Part shown: piece by piece, positions 1-5,357 of the stretch
Layout: each line of letters starts with the position of its first letter
Numbering within the stretch: position 1 is the first letter of the stretch
The notes under the pieces: generated by a model
The model's input: only the letters and a program-made list of their open reading frames with translations
The model's database searches: none
What the model was told of the DNA's origin: nothing
Assembly (NCBI GenBank): GCA_028279205.1
Contig: JANQSR010000096.1
Span: 1-6,731 of the forward strand
Reading direction: 5' to 3'
DNA: 6,731 nucleotides
From: Simkania sp.
GTDB lineage: Bacteria; Chlamydiota; Chlamydiia; Chlamydiales; Simkaniaceae
Made by a program: the position numbers and the translations under genes

Positions 1-36
1 CATGCGGGAGCATTATACCAGAAGCTAAAAAAATAA
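1..36 (+). other. Possible 3' end of a gene entering from the left edge
   Basis: Reading from base 1, the frame encodes HAGALYQKLKK followed by TAA at 34-36. A short lysine-rich tail ending in TAA is what the end of a coding sequence often looks like, but eleven residues carry no recognisable motif. The frame starting at base 3 is also open, up to a TAA at 93-95, so the true frame cannot be decided. Nothing else is recognisable between 37 and 107. Confidence 0.15.
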
Positions 37-107
37 ATGAATGTGAAGGCTTAAGAAGGATAGATCTCAAATTTTACAGACAAACTGTTGCTTAATCGAT
101 AGACGCA

Positions 108-203
108 ATGGCTTATACAAAAAACCCCAACGACCCTGAATGCCAATATTATATGACAGGGTGGCTGGAAGGGTTGAAAGATCGGCCTATGTTGGAATCA
201 TAA
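108..203 (+). CDS. Small hypothetical ORF, 31 aa
   Basis: An ATG-to-TAA frame encodes a 31-residue peptide starting MAYTKNPNDPE and ending in GWLEGLKDRPMLES. The Asn-Pro / Cys / Gly-Trp-x-x-Gly-x-x-Asp-Arg-Pro pattern loosely recalls the C-terminal half of small Rmf/CrpP-type proteins, which have a Gly-Trp-x-x-(Ala/Gly)-x-x-Asp-Arg ending. The match is short and may be chance. There is no Shine-Dalgarno sequence in front of the ATG, and the ORF sits in a region with no intact genes. It could be a remnant of a slightly longer gene or simply noncoding. I do not assign a function. Confidence 0.2.
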   Translation: MAYTKNPNDPECQYYMTGWLEGLKDRPMLES

Positions 204-518
204 AATATACTCAACCGTTACATGGCTTCGTGTAAATCTTGAATAGTTGACCGCAGTAAGCACTAAAATCTGCCTAGAGAAAAGGAGCAGTGCCACATTA
301 TAAATTTGCCTGTGCTATTTGGAAGAGCTCCGCAATCGATCGTTTTACTTTCGGTTAGAGGTGGTGCTGGAGCAGGGGGTGAGGATGAGTATTCTCGCTT
401 TGCCTTATAAAGCCGACCCAAAAATTTTCATGAGGCCTGTTCTCTTTCTTTTGGGGCTCAGTCAGAGTTTGCATCTATATACAGACAAGTAAAAACAGAT
501 TATGATAAGTTTCTGAGC
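204..518. other. Gene-poor stretch between the left edge and the MITE-like element
   Basis: No recognisable gene, RNA gene or regulatory site is visible here. The plus frame opening at 267 (after a TAA at 264-266) runs to a TAA at 408-410 and then stays open through the rest of the region; this is treated separately as a possible decayed gene. A short ATG frame at 385-492 (35 aa) overlaps it and has no supporting motif. The opposite strand across about 270-415 is also open and proline-rich, but it has no convincing start or family signature. Confidence 0.4.
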
Positions 519-645
519 TATACCCAAAAAAATTGGAAATTTCACTTTAGAGTAAAGCCAATAGGGTGGATTACAGCTGAGGAAGGCCTCAAAACCTTTG
601 TTCGAACCCTACTGCAAAGTGAAATTTTTAATTTTTTTGGGTATA
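519..645. mobile_element. MITE-like palindromic element with 36-bp terminal inverted repeats
   Basis: The left arm (519-554) begins TATACCCAAAAAAATT. The reverse complement of the right arm (610-645) begins with exactly the same 16 bases. The arms match at 32 of 36 positions; the differences are GG/AA at left positions 535-536 and AG/GC at 549-550. The centre is about 55 bp and encodes nothing convincing. The outermost TA on each side could be a TA target duplication flanking TACCC...GGGTA, as in IS630/Tc1-mariner-type insertions, but it could equally be part of the repeat. Size, near-perfect terminal repeats and lack of a transposase fit a MITE. A large bidirectional terminator hairpin is the alternative, but the wide loop and the absence of an intact gene end nearby make this less attractive. 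Confidence 0.6.
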
Positions 646-647
646 AC
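619..647 (+). promoter_or_regulatory. Candidate sigma-70/sigma-66-type promoter for the M16 protease gene
   Basis: A -35-like GTGAAA (619-624) and a -10-like TATAAC (642-647) are separated by 17 bp. They match the TTGACA and TATAAT consensus at 4/6 and 5/6 positions. Transcription would begin near 654 and give a leader of about 20 nt containing the ribosome binding site of the protease gene. Both hexamers lie in, or at the outer edge of, the right arm of the 519-645 inverted repeat, so the promoter may have been brought by that element. The call is by sequence match only. Confidence 0.4.
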
Positions 648-661
648 TTAATAAACTTTTC

Positions 662-667
662 GAGAGG
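662..667 (+). promoter_or_regulatory. Ribosome binding site of the protease gene
   Basis: GAGAGG lies 8 nt before the ATG at 676. It supports that start, which also places a signal peptide at the N-terminus. Confidence 0.6.
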
Positions 668-675
668 TCTGCCCA

Positions 676-3603
676 ATGAAATGGTTTTCCTGTTTGCTCA
701 CCCTTTGCGTCTTTCCACTTTTAGCAAAACAGCCATCGTACGAAGAGGTTGCCGACCTTAATCGCTTGAAGATCGAGACTCCCAGTCTAAGTTGTCAAAA
801 AAGAGCCAAGATCCGTCTTAACAATGGGATGGAGGTGCTGCTCATTTCTGATCCCTTGGGGACTCAGTCAGCCGCCGCTCTTTGTATGGAGGTTGGCTCT
901 TGGTCCGATCCTACCGAATACCCAGGGATGGCTCACTTTGTTGAACACCTGCTCCACTTGGGCAATCAGACCTATCCAGAAGAAAATAGCTACTCTAAGC
1001 ATGTGACAAAGAACGGCGGCATGCTCAATGCTTTTACAACAAATGATCGGACCGTCTACGCATTTTTAGTCAAACATGACGCTTTTTGTGACACCTTGCA
1101 CCGCTTTTCTCACATGTTCATCGACCCCCTCTTTGATGCTTCGAGTATGAGGCGTGAACTGCGGGCTGTTGATCAAGAGCACGATAAAAACATCGAAAAT
1201 GAATCTTTTCGAACATCGATGATTGTATCAGAGATAGGAAACCCTGATCACCCAAATAGCCGCTTTAAAGGGGGCAATAGGGTAACACTTGAAAACCTTC
1301 CCCGCGCAGTTGTTCTCAAATGGTATCAAGAGAACTACAGCTCAGATAAATCTCATCTTGTTCTCTACTCAGATAAGAGCATTGATGCGTTAAAAAAGCT
1401 AACCATTTCCCATTTTTGCGCCGCTCCCCTCAGAAAATCCCCCAAAGCACGTTTTTCTCAAAAACTGATAAGTTATGGTCGAGAAGGAATGGTGACACAC
1501 ATTACCCCCTTGACAACGGGAAGAGAGCTCGAGCTCTACTGGGAGCTTCCTCGATCCTTTTTTACGGATAAAGAAAAGAACACAGACCGTTTGCTCTCCC
1601 ATATCTTGAATAGCAGACACGAGGGAAGCTTGCACAGTCAACTTAAAGAGGAAAAATTGATCACAAGGATCTCTGCTGGATTAGATCCCCTTTCTAAAGA
1701 GAGCGGTTTTTACACAATAAGCATCGAGCTAACCCCTCAGGGAGTTAAACAGAGAGCCCGCGTTCACGCACTTCTATTTCAAGCCTTAAAAACTTTAAAA
1801 AAGCATGGAATCCCCCGTTACCTCTTCGATGAGATTTATGCAAGTGCGAAACTTGATTACGCATATCAAGAGCGCACCTCTTCTTTCGAATGGATCACAC
1901 ATCTCGCCTATGAGATGGCCGAGGAACCACTTGAAACCTTCCCTGAGAAATCAACACTCTCTTCGGTCTATAAGCCAAAAAAGATTTCCGATTTTTTAAA
2001 CCACCTAGATCCACACAAAGCGCAATACATTCTAAAAGCCCCGAGCGAGGAGTCTCAAGTTGGGGGTGAAATGTATGAAAAATGGTCAGGTGCCCAGTAT
2101 GCCGTTCGAAAGGTTGATAAATCGACATTGCTTGATTGGAGCTTGGCACCTTCCGACACTTTAAGCATCTATCCAAAACCCAACCCTTACATCCCCTCAA
2201 ATTTCGAACTTTTGACAACTCAGAAAGGTGTAGAGAGGGTGCCGATCCCAAAGCTTCTCACTAGCGATAACTACGGAAAAATCTATTATTGGGAAGATGA
2301 GCGATACTTCGTCCCAGAAATTGCTTGGATCATCAGCTTTAAAACAGCATATCTCGAAAAGAGCGCAAAAAAATTTGCCCTCTGTGATCTATTTAGAATC
2401 TGTCTTAGTGATCATCTAAACGAAGAAGCTCACTACGCCAACGCCGCTAGGTTAGAACATTCAATCAAAACAGATGATGCGTGCAAGTTAATCCTACATC
2501 TGACCGGTTTCCATGAAAAAGCAGCCCCTTTTTTAGAGAAGATCATAAACGCTCTGAGAACATCTACCTGGACAAAAGAGGAGTTTGAGCTGGGCCACGC
2601 CTCGCTTATGGCCAGCTATCAAAGCTTTCAAAAATCCCCCCCCTATCATCAAGGGCTTTCTTTACTGAAACACACTTTTCTAAATAACTACCCGAGAGCA
2701 TCCGAAAAACTGATCGCGCTCCAAGAGACCACCTACGAAGATTTTATCCATTTTAGAACCCATCTGCTCAAAGAGCTCTACGTAGAGGCATTGCTTGCTG
2801 GAAATGTGAACAAAGAGAAGGCTCAAGAAGTTTGGCAAATGGTTCGAAAAACCCTAAACTTCACCCCCCTTACCGAAGAAAAATCGATAGAAACGACCTA
2901 TCTTGCCCTTCCTTCAGACGTTGGGCCTTTTAAGATCGGCCAAAAAATTGAAGCACTTGGATCGTGCGCCATCTTGGCCTTGCAAACGGGTCTTTTCTCT
3001 TTCAAAGAGAGCGCATCGATGAGCCTATTAGAAACAGCAATGGCTCCAGATTTTTTTGACGTTCTGCGAACAAAACAGCAAGCAGCTTACATCGCTAAAT
3101 CTTTTCAAGTTGATGAAAATGGCGGGCTATGCCAACTCTTTTTGGTTCAGTCGAGCACCCACAAACCAGAAGAACTCATTGACCGATTCGAACTCTTTTT
3201 AGAGGGGTATGTCAATGATTTTGAATCAAAAATTTCAAGGAAAAGTTTTGAAGAGATCAAAGAGAGCCTGATCACAAAGAGTAAAAAACCTCCAGAGAGT
3301 CTATTCGGAATGGCTGAGCTTCTCTACACTCTCGGATTTAAGTACGACTCCGATTTTCACCATGTTGAGAAGAAAATAGAGGCGATGTCTAGCCTTAGTT
3401 ATGAGGAATTTAAGAAAAGCGCTCTTAGGTGTCTTGCACGCAAAAACCCCAAACGGCTTGCCTTTTTAATAGAAGGGAGGGCTCCCGAAGGCAAGGAGTT
3501 TGAATATCAACACCTATCGATCGAAGAATTAAAAGAGCTTGCCACTTACCTTACTTGGACAGAGATTTGCGACGAGAAAGAGTCCCTTAAAAGAGGCAGC
3601 TAG
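676..3603 (+). CDS. ptr: Pitrilysin/insulysin-type M16A zinc metalloprotease (protease III)
   Basis: This is a 975-aa zinc endopeptidase of the inverzincin M16 family, close in length to E. coli pitrilysin (about 960 aa) and Chlamydia Ptr. The family degrades peptides in an enclosed two-halved chamber. Residues 1-17 form a signal peptide (Lys2, hydrophobic stretch, likely cleavage after Ala17), so the enzyme is probably periplasmic; no lipobox is seen. The inverted zinc motif HFVEH is at 87-91, with zinc ligands His87, His91 and distal Glu168 (in AVDQEH), and Glu90 as catalytic base. Glu161 matches the conserved helper Glu of insulysin. The surrounding GSWSDP, LGNQTYPEENSY and GGMLNAFT blocks are family hallmarks. 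Four M16 repeats lie roughly at 45-185, 205-385, 390-660 and 665-935. In the fourth, Arg798 and Tyr805 correspond to the substrate-binding Arg/Tyr pair of insulysin (Arg824/Tyr831), so the enzyme looks active. The start follows a good ribosome binding site. The gene appears monocistronic and ends tail-to-tail with yebC. An 8-C run lies at 2636-2643. Confidence 0.95.
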   Translation: MKWFSCLLTLCVFPLLAKQPSYEEVADLNRLKIETPSLSCQKRAKIRLNNGMEVLLISDPLGTQSAAALCMEVGSWSDPTEYPGMAHFVEHLLHLGNQTYPEENSYSKHVTKNGGMLNAFTTNDRTVYAFLVKHDAFCDTLHRFSHMFIDPLFDASSMRRELRAVDQEHDKNIENESFRTSMIVSEIGNPDHPNSRFKGGNRVTLENLPRAVVLKWYQENYSSDKSHLVLYSDKSIDALKKLTISHFCAAPLRKSPKARFSQKLISYGREGMVTHITPLTTGRELELYWELPRSFFTDKEKNTDRLLSHILNSRHEGSLHSQLKEEKLITRISAGLDPLSKESGFYTISIELTPQGVKQRARVHALLFQALKTLKKHGIPRYLFDEIYASAKLDYAYQERTSSFEWITHLAYEMAEEPLETFPEKSTLSSVYKPKKISDFLNHLDPHKAQYILKAPSEESQVGGEMYEKWSGAQYAVRKVDKSTLLDWSLAPSDTLSIYPKPNPYIPSNFELLTTQKGVERVPIPKLLTSDNYGKIYYWEDERYFVPEIAWIISFKTAYLEKSAKKFALCDLFRICLSDHLNEEAHYANAARLEHSIKTDDACKLILHLTGFHEKAAPFLEKIINALRTSTWTKEEFELGHASLMASYQSFQKSPPYHQGLSLLKHTFLNNYPRASEKLIALQETTYEDFIHFRTHLLKELYVEALLAGNVNKEKAQEVWQMVRKTLNFTPLTEEKSIETTYLALPSDVGPFKIGQKIEALGSCAILALQTGLFSFKESASMSLLETAMAPDFFDVLRTKQQAAYIAKSFQVDENGGLCQLFLVQSSTHKPEELIDRFELFLEGYVNDFESKISRKSFEEIKESLITKSKKPPESLFGMAELLYTLGFKYDSDFHHVEKKIEAMSSLSYEEFKKSALRCLARKNPKRLAFLIEGRAPEGKEFEYQHLSIEELKELATYLTWTEICDEKESLKRGS

Positions 3604-4322
3604 TTACTAGCTTGCATGTTGTGGAAAACAGCGTCGACATCATCTAACCCTTCTAAGAATTCAATAAGAGCGGAGTTAGCCTCAACCTCTTCCTCTGAAC
3701 ATTTCACCCATACCTTGGGCACCATCTCTAAACTTGCATCCAAGCAAACAATTTGCTCCGATTCAAACCTCTCTTTCACATCAAAAAGATTGTTTGGAGC
3801 TACAATAATCACGTAGATCTCATCAACTCTATCAAAGTCTTCAACTCCAAATTTAGCAGAAAGCGTAAAGATTCTCTCTTCATCCGCTTGGGTCTTTGCA
3901 ATCTGAATGATCCCCCTTTGCTCAAAATTGTAAGCAACGGAGCCAGGCGATGCGATCGTTCCCCCTTTTTTATTAATGGCAATGCGTATATCTGAGGCGG
4001 TCCGGTTTTTATTATCAGTCATCACATCAACGATGATTCCCACACCCGCATGACCATAAAGCTCATAAGTCAATGTGGTAAAATCTTGTTGATCGTGACC
4101 TTTTGCTTTTTTGATATTGCGAGCGATCACTTCTGAAGATAAGTTTGAATTGCGCGCTTTTTGCATGGCAAGTCGCAATTTAGGATTCGACTTGGGGTCT
4201 GCCCCCCCCTGTTTTACCGCACTGATGATCTCTTTGACAATACGGGAGAAAAGCTTTGATCTTTTAGCATCTGCTCTTCCTTTCTTGTGCTTGATATTTG
4301 CCCATTTACTATGCCCAGCCAT
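3600..4322 (-). CDS. yebC: YebC/PmpR/TACO1-family regulatory protein
   Basis: This 240-aa protein is full length and typical of the family. It has the N-terminal signature MAGHSKWANIKHKKGRADAK (1-20), the YELYGHAGVGIIVDVMTDN block with the following NRTASDIR (about 86-113), and GSVAYNFEQRG (127-137). The family acts as translation activators (mitochondrial TACO1; bacterial YebC has been linked to relief of stalling on proline-rich stretches) and also includes proteins described as DNA-binding transcription regulators such as PmpR. A chlamydial YebC has been reported to affect type III secretion genes; which role applies here cannot be read from sequence. It is the last gene of the prfB operon. 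Its ATG overlaps the upstream GNAT stop as TGATG, and an AGAGGG ribosome binding site lies 9 nt before the start, within the GNAT gene. The stop TAG shares a CTAG with the convergent protease gene. Codons 38-41 contain an 8-G run (4202-4209). Confidence 0.95.
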   Translation of the reverse strand: MAGHSKWANIKHKKGRADAKRSKLFSRIVKEIISAVKQGGADPKSNPKLRLAMQKARNSNLSSEVIARNIKKAKGHDQQDFTTLTYELYGHAGVGIIVDVMTDNKNRTASDIRIAINKKGGTIASPGSVAYNFEQRGIIQIAKTQADEERIFTLSAKFGVEDFDRVDEIYVIIVAPNNLFDVKERFESEQIVCLDASLEMVPKVWVKCSEEEVEANSALIEFLEGLDDVDAVFHNMQASN

Positions 4323-4840
4323 CAGGTAATGCCCTCTGAAATTAACGATTTCTGCATTAAGATCTTATCATATTGGAGACCATCTGCCTCTTTCAAGTAG
4401 GCAGGATGGGAGCCATACCTTCTAAATCCAAGCCTCTCATACAAATTGATAGCCCGGTTATTTTCGTACACTTCGAGATGGAGGATTTCAACTTTGAACG
4501 ACTCTTTAGCCAGTTTTTCCAAAGCTTTGAGCAAAACAGTCCCGACACCTAAGCCCCTAAATGGCTTGTCAACGACAATAACAAAAAGGGATTGATGCTT
4601 GAGTTTTTCAATGGGTGGGATGTAGAGATTGGCGCAGCCCACTAACTTTTTCTTGTAAATTGCCGTCAATGACATTTTCTGCTCAACATATTGATGCCAA
4701 TACCGGATCGCATCTTCGACCTCCCGTTTGTTCATCATGGGAAACCCCTTGAGAACATCTTTGTCCAAAAGCCATTTCTTAACTTGGGATAAATCCTCTA
4801 TCTTTGTCGGTCTGATTTGAACAGTCGGTTTTTTAACCAT
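4322..4840 (-). CDS. GNAT family N-acetyltransferase (downstream copy of a tandem pair)
   Basis: I choose the ATG at 4840, giving 172 aa starting MVKKPTVQIRP. A start at 4873 would add 11 residues, embed 41 nt in the upstream gene and extend beyond the conserved IRP strand where GNAT domains begin. Acetyl-CoA binding motif A is RGLGVG (95-100). Motif B is ENNRAINLYERLGF (126-139), with the usual Asn and the Tyr (134) that often serves as general acid, so the enzyme should be catalytically competent. GNATs transfer acetyl from acetyl-CoA to amino groups of proteins or small molecules; the substrate here is unknown. In Chlamydia the corresponding gene is labelled yhhY-like. The start overlaps the end of the upstream GNAT by 8 nt (ATGGTTAA), with only a weak AGG ahead. 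The stop TGA overlaps the yebC ATG by one base. The protein aligns gap-free with its upstream neighbour. Confidence 0.85.
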   Translation of the reverse strand: MVKKPTVQIRPTKIEDLSQVKKWLLDKDVLKGFPMMNKREVEDAIRYWHQYVEQKMSLTAIYKKKLVGCANLYIPPIEKLKHQSLFVIVVDKPFRGLGVGTVLLKALEKLAKESFKVEILHLEVYENNRAINLYERLGFRRYGSHPAYLKEADGLQYDKILMQKSLISEGIT

Positions 4841-5357
4841 CACTTGCCTGTTTAACCTGCTTTTCAACCACAATTCGATCTAGATAAGCCCCCCCTTCTT
4901 TAACAAAACGGGCTTGTCGGAAAATCTCTTCATATCCCCCCTTTTTGAGAATAGAAAGACCTGGGCACCCCTCGTAAGTCTCAAGGTGGATCTTCTCTAA
5001 ACGGAAATAGGTCTTCCCAAGATGGGTCACATTTTTAACAATAGAAGTGGCGATTCCTTGGCCGCGCATCTCGGGATCCACAATAAAGTAGAGAAGAGAG
5101 TGATGAACCAGCTTGAGATAGGGCATGAGAAAGAGCGTTGCGATGCCAACGGGACGTTTTTGATACTCAGCTGTCAAGCTGGCACCAAAACGGGAAAACC
5201 CGATCCAGTTTTTAGTCATATCTTCGATCTCTTTCGCGTTCGATACGGGATACCATCTCATCATCTCTTTATGGCTGATCCACTCGACCAAATCGGGAAG
5301 ATCCTCTTTTTTGGAGTACCTGATATCGTAATCGGGGGTATCTGTGATCTTTGTCAT
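4833..5357 (-). CDS. GNAT family N-acetyltransferase-like protein (upstream copy, motif B degenerate)
   Basis: This 174-aa protein starts MTKITDTPDYDIRYSKKEDL. Motif A is clear as RGQGIA (98-103) following the strand LLYFIVDPEM, so acetyl-CoA binding is likely. It aligns without gaps with the next gene over at least 130 residues (shared IR..K.EDL, SLTA.Y, RG.G, HLE.YE), showing that the two are tandem paralogues. Where the neighbour has ENNRAINLYERLGF this copy has EGCPGLSILKKGGY (129-142): the Asn and the usual general-acid Tyr are missing, so the catalytic mechanism may differ or activity may be reduced. The ATG overlaps the prfB stop as ATGA (4 nt), and an AAGGAA ribosome binding site lies a few bases upstream, inside the last prfB codons; this fixes the start. 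Substrate unknown. An internal 7-G run (4889-4895) encodes the Gly-Gly at about 155-156. Confidence 0.8.
   Translation of the reverse strand: MTKITDTPDYDIRYSKKEDLPDLVEWISHKEMMRWYPVSNAKEIEDMTKNWIGFSRFGASLTAEYQKRPVGIATLFLMPYLKLVHHSLLYFIVDPEMRGQGIATSIVKNVTHLGKTYFRLEKIHLETYEGCPGLSILKKGGYEEIFRQARFVKEGGAYLDRIVVEKQVKQASDG

Larger units (their letters stand above)
267..675 (+). pseudogene. Possible decayed protein-coding gene (start-less open frame)
   Basis: In the frame beginning at 267 the sequence is open to an in-frame TAA at 408-410. It is then open without interruption for over 110 codons, from 411 to a stop at 758-760 inside the following protease gene (in another frame). No ATG lies in this frame before 678. 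The first part reads APQSIVLLSVRGGAGAGGED; the second contains peptides such as GWITAEEGLKTFVRTLLQSE that have a protein-like composition. So long a stop-free run in AT-rich intergenic DNA is suggestive of a gene inactivated by a nonsense mutation and loss of its start. I recognise no family. The run also passes through the 519-645 inverted repeat, which argues for caution: part of the open frame may be a property of the mobile element. Confidence 0.2.

Noticed and set aside
270..415. Proline-rich minus-strand open frame (contains SSPPAPAPPLTES)
   Set aside because: It has no convincing start codon or ribosome binding site, and its proline richness simply mirrors the glycine-rich plus frame.
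557..614. tRNA-like sequence (GTTCGAACCCT resembles a T-arm) in the centre of the inverted repeat
   Set aside because: The bases flanking the loop do not form a T-stem and no acceptor stem or anticodon arm can be built; GTTCGAAC is just a palindrome.
519..645. Rho-independent terminator
   Set aside because: The arms are long and AT-rich with a loop of about 55 nt, and no intact gene ends just upstream. A mobile-element origin fits better, though a terminator role is not excluded.
1895..2251. 118-aa minus-strand ORF inside the protease gene
   Set aside because: It is antisense to a well-conserved M16 protease, has no recognisable motif and is a shadow of that gene's codon pattern.
4841..4873. 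Longer N-terminus (MWLKSRLNRQV) for the downstream GNAT
   Set aside because: It would lie fully within the upstream GNAT gene, adds nothing conserved, and the start at 4840 fits the operon's pattern of short overlaps.
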